64,000 bases of DNA from GCA-2728135 sp002728135 (lineage in GTDB: Bacteria > Pseudomonadota > Alphaproteobacteria > UBA828): positions 62,001-126,000 of the forward strand of contig CAXEND010000001.1 in assembly GCA_963997635.1 (NCBI GenBank). Reading direction: 5' to 3'. The notes below the pieces were generated by a model. It saw nothing but the letters and a program-made list of their open reading frames with translations, ran no database searches and was not told the DNA's origin. Numbering within the stretch: position 1 is the stretch's first letter; each line of letters starts with the position of its first letter. Positions 1-8,754 of this stretch are shown here, in pieces. Both the position numbers and the translations under genes were made by a program.

Positions 1-293
1 GCTTTAGGAGCTTCTTTACACATAAATTCAATTGCGTCTTGATCTCCAAGCCAGTCTGAACCTTTGACAGTATCATACATGTGCCATCGCCAGTCATCTT
101 GACCCATATTGCCCAACGCAGCAGAAATCCCGCCCTGCGCAGCAACAGTATGACTTCGAGTAGGAAACAACTTTGAAATGCATGCAGTTTTTAGACCAGC
201 TTCAACTAGACCAAGGGCAGCACGTAAACCTGCACCACCTGCACCAACTACTAGGGCATCATAATTGTGTTCTATAATTGGATACGCAGACAT
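1..293 (-). CDS. sdhA: Succinate dehydrogenase flavoprotein subunit, N-terminal part (cut by window edge)
   Basis: Only the first 97 codons lie in the window; the gene continues past base 1. The translation begins MSAYPIIEHNYDALVVGAGG and shows the FAD-binding glycine motif GAGGAG at residues 17-22. The SHTVAAQGG segment follows, with His48 in the position of the residue that carries covalent FAD in this family. The enzyme oxidises succinate to fumarate in complex II, on the cytoplasmic face of the inner membrane. The ATG lies 2 bases after the sdhD stop, so sdhC-sdhD-sdhA form one operon; sdhB would be expected beyond the edge. Identification rests on strong family similarity seen by eye. 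Confidence 0.96.
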   Translation of the reverse strand, partial: MSAYPIIEHNYDALVVGAGGAGLRAALGLVEAGLKTACISKLFPTRSHTVAAQGGISAALGNMGQDDWRWHMYDTVKGSDWLGDQDAIEFMCKEAPK

Positions 294-295
294 AA

Positions 296-688
296 TTATC
301 CTCTCAAAGAGATCGCAATAACTGAGTAAATGGAAATACTAAAGAGCAGTATTGTCAAAACTAAAAGTAAAACTATCAGGCTCCACTTTAGCCACTTAGT
401 GTGGACATAATCTTCAATAACAACTTGTAATCCGAGTTTTAGGTGTAAAAAAATAGAACCTAGAAAAATTAGCATTAATGATGCAGAAATTGGGCCATTT
501 AGCCATGAAACAAGTTCTGTGTAAGTAGCCCCTGAGATTACAATCATCCATACTGAAGCTACGAACCAAAGTGATAAGGGAATTAACATTAGGGCAGTGA
601 TGCGTTGCCACCACCAATGATTTACTCCTTCTTTAGCGGATCCCATATGGCGAACACGGGCTAGGGGGCTTTGCATTTTAGTTCCCAT
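296..688 (-). CDS. sdhD: Succinate dehydrogenase membrane anchor subunit SdhD
   Basis: The 130-residue protein has the typical N-terminal signature of alphaproteobacterial SdhD (SPLARVR, then GSAKEGVNHWWWQR at about residues 16-29). Three hydrophobic segments follow, at roughly 30-52, 64-88 and 101-127. It anchors complex II in the inner membrane and helps bind quinone and haem. The chosen ATG has a GAGG Shine-Dalgarno 8 bases upstream, which lies inside the last codons of sdhC. A second ATG four codons later (MQSPL) is possible but less well placed. It sits between sdhC and sdhA in the operon. Confidence 0.95.
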   Translation of the reverse strand: MGTKMQSPLARVRHMGSAKEGVNHWWWQRITALMLIPLSLWFVASVWMIVISGATYTELVSWLNGPISASLMLIFLGSIFLHLKLGLQVVIEDYVHTKWLKWSLIVLLLVLTILLFSISIYSVIAISLRG

Positions 689-694
689 TTTACT

Positions 695-1090
695 TTACCT
701 CAAACAATACATCGATAAGCCTATACCCCATGAAAGCCCAGTGAGTAAGGCAGAGGATATTAACATTGTTATACCTGAGAAATAAGTAGCTTTAAGTGAA
801 AAACCTAGTCCTACATCCCAAAAAAGGTGTCTTATACCATTGCATAAATGGTAAAAGAGGCACCAAGACCAAAGTGCTAAAAGGCCAATTCCTAACCAAG
901 ATGATAAAAACCATCTAGACCACTCATAATATTCTGGTCCTGCAGCAGCTGTTAGAAGCCAGCAGGCTAGCATTGCAGCACCAGTTGCTAATGTAATTCC
1001 AGAAAGCCGGTGAAAAATTGATAATACAGATGTTAACTGTGGCCTATACACCTGAAGGTGAGGCGACAGAGGCCTGTTGTTATCTGACAT
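695..1090 (-). CDS. sdhC: Succinate dehydrogenase cytochrome b556 subunit SdhC
   Basis: This is a 131-residue, three-helix membrane protein. It carries the family motif RPLSPHLQVYRP at residues 6-17, HRLSG at 27-31 and an H-x3-G-x-RH block around residues 81-88. By analogy with E. coli SdhC the first of these histidines is the likely haem ligand. It forms the quinone site of complex II with SdhD and is the first gene of the sdh operon. A G-rich stretch upstream (GGGGG, about 8 bases before the ATG) can serve as ribosome binding site. A promoter is visible at 1143-1171. Confidence 0.95.
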   Translation of the reverse strand: MSDNNRPLSPHLQVYRPQLTSVLSIFHRLSGITLATGAAMLACWLLTAAAGPEYYEWSRWFLSSWLGIGLLALWSWCLFYHLCNGIRHLFWDVGLGFSLKATYFSGITMLISSALLTGLSWGIGLSMYCLR

Positions 1091-1142
1091 ATATAAAATG
1101 CCCCCTTGTAAGCAGCTTCTTGATACCCCTTATCATAAGCAT

Positions 1143-1171
1143 GATATAAGGTGCTAATAGGTTAGCGTCAA
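1143..1171 (-). promoter_or_regulatory. Probable sigma70-type promoter of sdhCDA, overlapped by a hairpin
   Basis: On the minus strand TTGACG (1166-1171) is followed after exactly 17 bases by TATATC (1143-1148), a good match to -35 and -10 elements. Transcription would start near 1136 and leave a leader of about 45 bases before sdhC. An imperfect inverted repeat, CCTTATCAT / ATGATATAAGG around an AAGC loop (1128-1151), covers the -10 and start region and could be a repressor site. Sequence-based prediction only. Confidence 0.55.
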
Positions 1172-1231
1172 CGTTTCCTTCAATACATTATTTTTTATCA
1201 AAAAAAATAAATCAGAGCCCAAAGTTTAGTT

Positions 1232-2644
1232 TTAGTCTTTTTTATAATTTTCTAACTTATTTTTTATTCTTTTGAATACTGACTCCCAATCACCAAATTT
1301 TTCTTGTTGTATTAATTCGGCACTAGGATACCAATCTGTAGTAGTTTTTTTATGGAGGTAACGCCAATCTCCAGTATAACACAGTGTTATCCATAATTTT
1401 TTATTCATTGCACCTGCTAGATGAGCAACAGATGTGTCAACAGAAATTACTAGGTCTAAATTATCAATTACGGCTGCTGTGTGTGCGAAGTCATGTAAAT
1501 CTGCCGACAGGTCATAAATTAGTCCAGTCGCTCCATATTCCTTAATTTCATTAGCTCGAGGACCAACCTGTAAACTATAAAAAATTGTATTTTTAATACC
1601 AAGTATAGATAAAAAAGGCTCTAATCCGCTGCTACGATTTCGATCATTTCCTTGGCTAGGTTTTCCAGCCCAGCATATCCCTACTTTAAGCCAATTATCT
1701 GGGCCTTGAATTAGTTTTTTATATAACATTACATCTTCAATGTATGGAAAAATATAGGGAACTTTATTTGGTATTTTACCAATTGTTGTGGCTAGAATCT
1801 TTGGAATACTTAAAAGAGGGATATGATAATCAAAATCAGGTAATTCTTCACCTCTTGAATAAACTTCGCATTCATTCAAATTGTTGAGTAGCCGCTTAAG
1901 AGGTGATTGACATTCTAATATCAATTTTCCACCAAATTGTTTAAGTATGACAATATATCGTGCAAATTGTATACTATCTCCTATGCCCTGTTCGCAGTGA
2001 ATCAGAAGTGTTTTGTTATTTAAGTTTTCACCTCTCCACAATGGTGAAATAAAATCGCGTGGAGGGTTTCTTTTTAGTTTCCAACGCCACTCATATTCTT
2101 CAAAGCCTCTTAATAAATCTCCTGATTGTAAATAGGTTAGTGATCTATCCCAATGTGCCTCAATGTGATCAGGTTTTTGAGAAAGTACTAAATTAAAACA
2201 TTCAATTGCTTTTTCAAAATGACCCATATCTTTTAAAACTAACCCAAGGTTATAAGTAGCTTCAGTATATAGAGGATTGACTTTAATGGCTTTTCTATGA
2301 GCTTTTTCAGCATCTTTAAATTTTCCTATTGCTCTTAAAGCATTACCCATATTTGAAAGAGTACCTGCGTCATTAGGGGCAAGAGATAATGATTTTTCAT
2401 ATGCAGAAATAGCAGCTGGGAATAGATTCTTAGCTCTAAGTGCAACACCTAAATTATTATATACTTTTGCAAATTTTGGTGCAGACAATATAATTTTTTT
2501 ATAGCTTAGAATTGCCTGATCTAGATCACCTTTTTTGTGTAGCTTTATAGCCCTCTTGTAAAGATTATGGACATAATTTTCGTCCTCAGAATCAAGAAGC
2601 TGTTTGTTGTTTGAAAATTTTTCTCTAATGAATTCTTTTCCCAT
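1232..2644 (-). CDS. TPR-repeat protein with glycosyltransferase-like C-terminal domain
   Basis: The 470-residue protein has two parts. Residues about 25-195 are tandem tetratricopeptide repeats with the usual G/Y/A/P spacing (for example YNNLGVALRAK and TLSNMGNALRA). Residues about 205-465 resemble the GT9/GT41-type fold found behind TPRs in many proteobacterial proteins, with LIHCEQGIGDSIQFARY, VGICWAGKPSQGN and LVISVDTSVAHLAGAM. Such proteins are thought to transfer sugars to proteins or surface polysaccharide, but the substrate here is unknown. There is no signal peptide. Its start lies 20 bases inside the 3' end of asd, so it is probably co-transcribed with the leu-asd genes. The start codon has no clear Shine-Dalgarno. 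Confidence 0.8.
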   Translation of the reverse strand: MGKEFIREKFSNNKQLLDSEDENYVHNLYKRAIKLHKKGDLDQAILSYKKIILSAPKFAKVYNNLGVALRAKNLFPAAISAYEKSLSLAPNDAGTLSNMGNALRAIGKFKDAEKAHRKAIKVNPLYTEATYNLGLVLKDMGHFEKAIECFNLVLSQKPDHIEAHWDRSLTYLQSGDLLRGFEEYEWRWKLKRNPPRDFISPLWRGENLNNKTLLIHCEQGIGDSIQFARYIVILKQFGGKLILECQSPLKRLLNNLNECEVYSRGEELPDFDYHIPLLSIPKILATTIGKIPNKVPYIFPYIEDVMLYKKLIQGPDNWLKVGICWAGKPSQGNDRNRSSGLEPFLSILGIKNTIFYSLQVGPRANEIKEYGATGLIYDLSADLHDFAHTAAVIDNLDLVISVDTSVAHLAGAMNKKLWITLCYTGDWRYLHKKTTTDWYPSAELIQQEKFGDWESVFKRIKNKLENYKKD

Positions 2645-3689
2645 TTTGGTTTACACTTGATTTTGCAGCGGACCCTCCAAGGTATTTAGAGGTAAGTTCT
2701 TCTGCTATTTGAACTGCATTAAGAGCAGCACCTTTTCGTAAGTTGTCTGATACAATCCACATATTTATTCCATATGGCACTGTAGGATCTTGTCTAATTC
2801 TAGAAACAAATGTTGTGTCTTCTCCGACACAATCTAGAGGTGTTGCATAGTCACCGTCTTTTCGACCATCTATAATAGTAATCCCTTTTGCACTACTCAG
2901 TGCTTCTATGGCATCTTCTTCGCTCAGTGGTTCATGAAACTCAATATTTATAGATTCAGCATGCCCTATAAAAGTTGGAACCCGAACGCATGTCGCCGAC
3001 ACCAAAATCTCCTTATCAAGAATTTTTTGGGTTTCCATAACCATTTTTGTTTCTTCTTTTGTTGATCCATCCGAGAGAAATGTATCTATCTGGGGAATAA
3101 CATTAAAAGCTATGCGCTTTGGAAATTGTTCTGGTTCTTTATGCTCATTCATATATAGGCAACGTGTGTGTTCAAATAATTCGTCCATACATTGTTTTCC
3201 TGCACCAGAAGTTGATTGATAGGTAGAAACAACAATTCTTTTAATAGAACTAATTGTATGAAGTGGTTTTAGGGCAACTAACATCTGTATGGTAGAGCAA
3301 TTAGGGTTTGCAATTATATTACGCTTTGCAAAATGTACTATTGATTCAGGATTAACCTCTGGAATAACTAGAGGTACATCGTCATCCAATCTAAATTGTG
3401 ATGTATTGTCAATAACAATAGCACCAGAGCTTGCTGCCCTAGGTGCATGAATTTTAGAAACTGCAGAACCAGGTGAGAAAAGAGCTATATCTATTCCAGC
3501 GAAGTTAAAACTTTCTAGTGAGCGGACATTCAGAGTTAAATTTTCACCAAATGAAATTTCTTTACCCTCTGACTCTTTCGAAGCTAAAGCAATTACTTCA
3601 TCAGTAGGAAATCTCCTCTCATGAAGAATATTTAATAATTCGCGACCTACATTTCCTGTAGCTCCAACGACTGCTACTCTGTAACCCAT
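2625..3689 (-). CDS. asd: Aspartate-semialdehyde dehydrogenase
   Basis: This NADPH-dependent enzyme reduces aspartyl phosphate to aspartate semialdehyde, the branch point to lysine/DAP, threonine and methionine. The protein starts MGYRVAVVGATGNVGRELL, the Rossmann nucleotide loop. It carries the catalytic cysteine at residue 131 in NPNCSTIQ and the substrate-binding ESINIEFHEPL region. At 354 residues it is slightly longer than the usual roughly 340. The extra C-terminal residues (after KYLGGSA) are encoded in the overlap with the next gene. It follows leuB by 37 bases and sits in the leuC-leuD-leuB-asd gene string common in alphaproteobacteria. Confidence 0.95.
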   Translation of the reverse strand: MGYRVAVVGATGNVGRELLNILHERRFPTDEVIALASKESEGKEISFGENLTLNVRSLESFNFAGIDIALFSPGSAVSKIHAPRAASSGAIVIDNTSQFRLDDDVPLVIPEVNPESIVHFAKRNIIANPNCSTIQMLVALKPLHTISSIKRIVVSTYQSTSGAGKQCMDELFEHTRCLYMNEHKEPEQFPKRIAFNVIPQIDTFLSDGSTKEETKMVMETQKILDKEILVSATCVRVPTFIGHAESINIEFHEPLSEEDAIEALSSAKGITIIDGRKDGDYATPLDCVGEDTTFVSRIRQDPTVPYGINMWIVSDNLRKGAALNAVQIAEELTSKYLGGSAAKSSVNQNGKRIH

Positions 3690-3726
3690 GATCAGAACTT
3701 TTCTCTCAATATTTAAAAGCTTATTT

Positions 3727-4833
3727 TTAAGTATGCTTATCTAATTCATCAATAATAGAGTCACCTAAGTCATCCGTTGATAACAATATTTTCCCATTTT
3801 GCATTATATCTTTTGTACGGAAGTCATTTTTTAATACGTTTTGAACTGCATTTTCAATTAAACTAGAATTTTTATTATCACCGAAGCTGTAACGTAGCAT
3901 CATTGAAAAACTCAATATCATTGCTATTGGGTTTGCTAAACCTTTACCTGCTATATCTGGAGCTGAACCGTGGACAGGCTCATACAAAGCTCGTCTAAAG
4001 CCGTTTGAATTATTCTCTCCCAAGGAGGCAGAAGGCAGCATACCAAGAGAGCCAGTAAGCATCGCTGCACAATCAGATAAGAGATCACCAAAAAGGTTAT
4101 TTGTAACTATAACATCAAATTGTTTTGGGTTTCGCACAAGTTGCATAGCACAATTATCCGCATACATGTGCTCTAGAGAGATATTCTTACCTTCTGACTC
4201 ATGTAATTTAGTAACTATTTCACGCCAAAAAATCCCTGACTCCATAACATTGGATTTTTCAACAGAATGAAGAAGGTTTTTACGTTTTCTCGCAAGCTCA
4301 AATGCAACTCGTGTAACGCGTTCGATTTCAGGTTGAGTATATACCTCAGTATCGAAACCCCTACGTGTTCCATCTGGTAATTCTTCTATTCCTCTTGGCT
4401 GTCCAAAATAGCAACCTGCAGTAAGTTCCCTTACAATCATTAAATCCAGACCCAGAACTAATTCAGAATTTAATGTGGAGGCTTCAGAAAGAGCGTCAAA
4501 AACTACTGCTGGGCGCAGATTCGCATAAAGATCTAATTCTTTTCTAAGTCTTAGAAGGCCAGCTTCGGGCCTTAATGTTCGTTCAACTCCATCCCATTTT
4601 GGGCCACCAACAGCACCAAATAATATTGCATCATAATTGAATGCATCAGTCAGTACTTCATCTTGTAATGGAGTTCCATGCTTGTCATAGGATGCACCGC
4701 CTACAAGCTTGGTCTCAGTAGAGTATGAGAAACTTGATCGATCTGCAAGGAAGTCCATCAATTTTTCAACTTGATTCATAACTTCAGGACCAATTCCGTC
4801 TCCGGGTAATAGAAGTATTTTTTTCTCAGACAT
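3727..4833 (-). CDS. leuB: 3-isopropylmalate dehydrogenase
   Basis: It catalyses the NAD-dependent oxidative decarboxylation of 3-isopropylmalate in leucine synthesis (cytoplasm). The 368-residue protein shows the N-terminal LLLPGDGIGPEV motif, the substrate arginines in the LRPEAGLLRLRKEL region and ANLRPAVV. It also has the conserved metal-binding block NLFGDLLSDCAAMLTGSLGM and the C-terminal YEPVHGSAPDIAGKG nucleotide-binding segment. Length is normal. It starts 5 bases after the leuD stop, which indicates co-transcription with leuC and leuD. Confidence 0.97.
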   Translation of the reverse strand: MSEKKILLLPGDGIGPEVMNQVEKLMDFLADRSSFSYSTETKLVGGASYDKHGTPLQDEVLTDAFNYDAILFGAVGGPKWDGVERTLRPEAGLLRLRKELDLYANLRPAVVFDALSEASTLNSELVLGLDLMIVRELTAGCYFGQPRGIEELPDGTRRGFDTEVYTQPEIERVTRVAFELARKRKNLLHSVEKSNVMESGIFWREIVTKLHESEGKNISLEHMYADNCAMQLVRNPKQFDVIVTNNLFGDLLSDCAAMLTGSLGMLPSASLGENNSNGFRRALYEPVHGSAPDIAGKGLANPIAMILSFSMMLRYSFGDNKNSSLIENAVQNVLKNDFRTKDIMQNGKILLSTDDLGDSIIDELDKHT

Positions 4834-4838
4834 TTACT

Positions 4839-5462
4839 CTAGTTACTTTCGCCGTAGTATAGCCAAGGATGTGATAGTTTTTGTTTTTCTTCAAAAACTT
4901 TTATGTGGTCAGATTGTAAGAGAGTTAATTCTATATCATCAAGACCATTGAGGAGCCTATATTTAAGGCTTGCATCAATTGTAAATTGTATTGTTGAGGA
5001 ATTTGAACGGGTAACTGTTTGGTCTAATAAGTCAACAATCATTGAACATGTAGCTGGGTGTTTTGCATCATTCATCAATACATTTACATCTTTTTCAGAA
5101 AGAGCAATTAGTAATATACCATTTTTACTGCAATTATTAAAAAATATATCGGCAAACGAAGGAGCAATTACGCAACGAATACCAAAATCATTTAGAGACC
5201 AAGGGGCATGTTCTCGGCTTGATCCACATCCAAAATTTTCGCCAGAAACTAGTATTTTTGCATTTTTCCAAGGATCTTGGTTTAAAACAAAGTCTGGTAA
5301 TTCATCATCATTCATATCGTATCTAAAATCATGGAAAAGACCTTTACCAAGTCCAGCTTTAGTTATAGCCGTAAGGTATTGTTTTGGGATTATTTGATCT
5401 GTGTCGATATTGATCTTATCTATAGCTGCAGCAGTACCTTTAAGTTGAGTAAATTTTTTCAT
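4839..5462 (-). CDS. leuD: 3-isopropylmalate dehydratase small subunit
   Basis: This is the small subunit of isopropylmalate isomerase, which with LeuC interconverts 2- and 3-isopropylmalate. The 207-residue protein contains NIDTDQIIPKQYL near the N-terminus and the substrate-loop motif NFGCGSSREHAPWSL. This is the usual size and order of motifs for LeuD. It lies 18 bases after leuC and just before leuB. Confidence 0.97.
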   Translation of the reverse strand: MKKFTQLKGTAAAIDKINIDTDQIIPKQYLTAITKAGLGKGLFHDFRYDMNDDELPDFVLNQDPWKNAKILVSGENFGCGSSREHAPWSLNDFGIRCVIAPSFADIFFNNCSKNGILLIALSEKDVNVLMNDAKHPATCSMIVDLLDQTVTRSNSSTIQFTIDASLKYRLLNGLDDIELTLLQSDHIKVFEEKQKLSHPWLYYGESN

Positions 5463-5480
5463 TTTTTAGCCCTCAAATTA

Positions 5481-6905
5481 CTATGCCATAAAGTCACGTA
5501 TATCGACAAAATGACCTTTAATAGCTGCTGCTGCAGCCATTGCAGGACTGACCAAGTGAGTTCTTCCTCCACGACCCTGCCGACCTTTAAAATTTCTGTT
5601 AGACGTTGATGCACAACGTTCACCGGGAGCAAGACGATCATCGTTCATAGCAATACACATTGAACAACCAGGTTCACGCCACTCAAACCCTGCTTCTTTT
5701 AGGATTTTATCTAATCCCTCTTTTTCGGCCTGTTTTTTGACCAGACCAGACCCAGGAACTACCATTGCTGATACACCATTGGCAATTTTTTGACCTTGGG
5801 CTACTTCTGCAGCAGCTCTTATATCCTCTATTCTACTGTTTGTACAAGATCCAATAAAAACTCTACTGATTCCAATTTCATTAATTGGCTGTCCAGGTTT
5901 TAGATCCATATATTCAAGTGCTTCAGAGACAGAATTTCTTTCCTGGTTATTTTCAATCTGATTGGGGTCCGGAACATGACCAGTGACTGGGGCAACATTT
6001 TCGGGGCTAGTTCCCCAAGTTACTTGGGGGGCAAGGTTTTTTGCGTCAAGACTAACTATTTTATCATACTTTGCACCTTCGTCTGTTCTGAGTGACTTCC
6101 AAAAATCTTTTGCTTTTTCCCAGTGATCTGAATTTGGGGCATAATTTTTATTTTTTAGATATTCAAAAGTTTTTTCATCGGGTGCTATTAAACCAGCACG
6201 TGCTCCACCTTCGATAGTCATATTACATAACGTCATTCTACCTTCCATTGAAAGGTCATTTATTGATTGCCCAACATATTCAATTACATGTCCTGTGCCA
6301 CCAGCTGTTCCAATTTGTCCAATTACAGATAAAATTATGTCTTTTCCTGTAATACCAGCACCTGCCTTACCATGAATTTCTATTTTCATGTTTTTGGGAC
6401 GTCTTTGTATAAGTGTTTGTGTCGCTAATACGTGGCCTACTTCACTGGAGCCAATTCCAAAAGCCAGGCATCCAAAAGCACCATGAGTTGCAGTATGACT
6501 ATCACCGCAGACAAGAGTGCTTCCGGGTTGTGTTACACCTTGCTCAGGGCCAATTACATGAACTATACCTTGTCTGATATCCAATAAAGGGATATAGGGG
6601 ATTTTAAAATCTTCAGTGTTTTTAATCAGTGCTTCAACTTGTTCTCTAGCTATTGGGTCATTAATTCCCTCAGCTTGATTAATTGTTGGTATAGAATGAT
6701 CTGGTACTGCGAGAGTTTTATCCGTGCGCCTTACAAGTTTTCCAGTATCTCTAAGATATTCAAATCCTGTCCAACTCGTTACCTCATGAGTTAAATGCAT
6801 ATCAATGTATATTAAAGATGTTCCATCGTCGTTTTCTAGAACAACGTGGCTGTCCCATATTTTATCGAATAGAGTTTTTGGGGTTGATTTATAAACATCA
6901 TCCAT
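5481..6905 (-). CDS. leuC: 3-isopropylmalate dehydratase large subunit
   Basis: This aconitase-family [4Fe-4S] enzyme subunit has 474 residues. Visible motifs are LIYIDMHLTHEVTS near the N-terminus, VCGDSHTATHGAFG, the first cluster cysteine in FIGSCTNSRIED, and the cysteine pair in GCSMCIAMN, followed by CASTSNRNFKGRQG. It partners with LeuD, encoded directly downstream. The ATG has GAGG six bases upstream. The gene is separated from rplS by about 80 bases, where a separate promoter could lie; I see no strong one. Confidence 0.97.
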   Translation of the reverse strand: MDDVYKSTPKTLFDKIWDSHVVLENDDGTSLIYIDMHLTHEVTSWTGFEYLRDTGKLVRRTDKTLAVPDHSIPTINQAEGINDPIAREQVEALIKNTEDFKIPYIPLLDIRQGIVHVIGPEQGVTQPGSTLVCGDSHTATHGAFGCLAFGIGSSEVGHVLATQTLIQRRPKNMKIEIHGKAGAGITGKDIILSVIGQIGTAGGTGHVIEYVGQSINDLSMEGRMTLCNMTIEGGARAGLIAPDEKTFEYLKNKNYAPNSDHWEKAKDFWKSLRTDEGAKYDKIVSLDAKNLAPQVTWGTSPENVAPVTGHVPDPNQIENNQERNSVSEALEYMDLKPGQPINEIGISRVFIGSCTNSRIEDIRAAAEVAQGQKIANGVSAMVVPGSGLVKKQAEKEGLDKILKEAGFEWREPGCSMCIAMNDDRLAPGERCASTSNRNFKGRQGRGGRTHLVSPAMAAAAAIKGHFVDIRDFMA

Positions 6906-6987
6906 TTTGCACCTCGCAGAATTTAATCACTTAGTGTTTATGCTTTTCTCTTGTAACAAAAATTGATATTTAATTAAGATTTATCTA

Positions 6988-7416
6988 TTATTCTTTATTT
7001 TCTGTCTTTTGGGTTGAATATGAAGCATCTTCAGATTTTGCATTTTGAACCCTTTTGTCATCACGCCGTTCAGTAATCCGTGCAGATTTTCCACGTCTAC
7101 CCCTTAAATAATATAGTTTTGCACGCCTAACATCTCCTCTTTTCATTACCTCTATCTTATCTACTCTAGGAGAATAAAGGGGAAACACCCTCTCAACACC
7201 TTCACCGTATGAAATTTTTCTTACAGTAAAAGAAGAATTTATACTTCTATTTTTTCTAGCTATGCATACACCTTCAAAAACTTGAATTCTTTCTCTTTCC
7301 CCTTCAACAACCTTGACATGCACACGTAATGTATCCCCAGGGCCAAAGCTAGGCATTTTCCGTTCGGAGATATATTTCTCTGTTGATTTTTTATTCATTT
7401 TTTCAATTATGTTCAT
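6988..7416 (-). CDS. rplS: 50S ribosomal protein L19
   Basis: L19 sits at the interface of the ribosomal subunits. The core is clearly recognisable: FGPGDTLRVHVKV, RIQVFEGVCIARK, FTVRKISYGEGVERVFPLYSP and the C-terminal RAKLYYLRGRRGKSARI. I place the start at the ATG of MNIIEKMNKKS, with AGGAC upstream, giving 142 residues. A longer reading frame upstream overlaps trmD heavily and lacks family similarity. The last 28 or so residues after the core are a charged tail, common in alphaproteobacterial L19. The start overlaps the trmD end by 14 bases. Confidence 0.95.
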   Translation of the reverse strand: MNIIEKMNKKSTEKYISERKMPSFGPGDTLRVHVKVVEGERERIQVFEGVCIARKNRSINSSFTVRKISYGEGVERVFPLYSPRVDKIEVMKRGDVRRAKLYYLRGRRGKSARITERRDDKRVQNAKSEDASYSTQKTENKE

Positions 7417-8152
7417 AATTTTGTCCTCTCCGACTAGAACTTGAATGTTTAAGATATCTTTTCCATAGATCAGCACGTCTATCTTTAGTAACTACCTCAG
7501 ACTGTTCATTTCGCCAATATTGAATTTGTTTGTGGTCTCCAGACAATAGAACCTCTGGAACGTTTTTGCCCTCAAAATTTCTCGGTCTTGTATAATGTGG
7601 ATATTCTAGAAGACCTTTTTCAAAACTTTCTTCAGTAAGAGATTTAGCTTTTCCAACGATTCCAGGAAGTAATCTAATACATGAATCTAACAAGATTTGT
7701 GCCGCGGGTTCCCCACCAGATAAAATATAATCACCAATACTTAGCTCTTCTATTCCCCTTGTTACAAGTATTCGCTCATCAATTCCTTCAAACCTTCCAC
7801 ATATTAAAGTTACACCCGGCCCATTTGATAACTTTTTTATTCTTTCTTGATTTAGTGGATGTCCACGTGGTGATAGGTATATAAGTGGTTGTCCAATATT
7901 TTGTGGATAAACCGAATCTATAGCTTTGGCAAGTATATCGGCACGCATTACCATGCCAGGACCACCACCAAACGGCTGATCATCAACCGAACCCCGTTCA
8001 TCAGTTGCAAAATCTCGTATATTTATTGTTTCAAGTGACCATAAACCCTTTTTTAAACCACGCCCTAGTGTAGCATGACCGAGTATACCAGGGAACATAT
8101 CTGGATAAAGTGTCAGGACTTGAGCCTTCCAAATTGGTTTAATTTTGGTCAC
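7403..8152 (-). CDS. trmD: tRNA (guanine-37-N1)-methyltransferase
   Basis: This SPOUT-class methyltransferase methylates G37 of tRNAs reading CNN codons, which prevents frameshifting. The 249 residues include the trefoil-knot motifs FGGGPGMVMR, YLSPRGHPLNQ, LICGRFEGIDER and SIGDYILSGGEPAA, all in family order. The start codon is GTG and overlaps the rimM stop as GTGA, implying translational coupling. It sits in the classical rpsP-rimM-trmD-rplS operon. Confidence 0.97.
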   Translation of the reverse strand: MTKIKPIWKAQVLTLYPDMFPGILGHATLGRGLKKGLWSLETINIRDFATDERGSVDDQPFGGGPGMVMRADILAKAIDSVYPQNIGQPLIYLSPRGHPLNQERIKKLSNGPGVTLICGRFEGIDERILVTRGIEELSIGDYILSGGEPAAQILLDSCIRLLPGIVGKAKSLTEESFEKGLLEYPHYTRPRNFEGKNVPEVLLSGDHKQIQYWRNEQSEVVTKDRRADLWKRYLKHSSSSRRGQNYEHN

Positions 8153-8754
8153 TCTATATTCTCCAATTCTAGTGACGATGATTCTTTGCCAACGGGTGTA
8201 GTTTGGGATGGTATTATTATAGTTATTTTTCCACTATTAATATCTATATTAGGGACCAAGTCACGCGTAAATGGTATAGATAAAAGCTCACCGTTAGTAA
8301 GTGATATTTCAAGTAAGTCACCTGCACCGTAGTTTACGACTGATTGAATAATTCCAATATGTTTTTTAAGCCTATCAAAAACATTAAGTCCAATTAAATC
8401 TGCATAATACCATTCTTCTGATGAAGGATTTGGAAGGGCACTACGTAAAGCATAAAGTTTTTTTCCTTTCATTGATTCTGCAGCATTTCTACTTTCTATC
8501 CCTTTAAGCTTTGAAAGCAGAGCACCTCCAGATCTTTTTCCCGTAAGTTCAAGTTTAATAATGTTTCCTAATTCATCTTCCAACAAATCAAAATTAGAAA
8601 TATCTGTTGGTTCTGTCATAAAGCTTTTCACTCTTACCAACCCACTTATACCATGAGCAGCACCTATCATTCCCACGAGTAGAAGTCTTTCAGGATGTTT
8701 ATTCGTTTGTTTCTGGTTCAGTTTGGTCATTTTTTTCATCAGCTGTAGACTCAT
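8149..8754 (-). CDS. rimM: 16S rRNA processing protein RimM
   Basis: This ribosome maturation factor binds S19 and the 30S head during assembly. The N-terminal RimM domain has LLLVGMIGAAHGISGLVRVKSF (given here only as a named block, residues about 23-45 in the longest form). The C-terminal PRC-barrel starts near EEWYYADLIGLNVF. The start is uncertain: ATGs at 8754, 8739 and 8730 are all in frame, all lie inside the 3' end of rpsP, and none has a clear Shine-Dalgarno. Translation probably depends on coupling to rpsP. Confidence 0.92.
   Translation of the reverse strand: MSLQLMKKMTKLNQKQTNKHPERLLLVGMIGAAHGISGLVRVKSFMTEPTDISNFDLLEDELGNIIKLELTGKRSGGALLSKLKGIESRNAAESMKGKKLYALRSALPNPSSEEWYYADLIGLNVFDRLKKHIGIIQSVVNYGAGDLLEISLTNGELLSIPFTRDLVPNIDINSGKITIIIPSQTTPVGKESSSLELENIE

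Noticed and set aside
4903..5397. Plus-strand ORF of 164 codons inside leuD
   Set aside because: It is antisense to leuD, whose conserved motifs are intact, and has no recognisable product.
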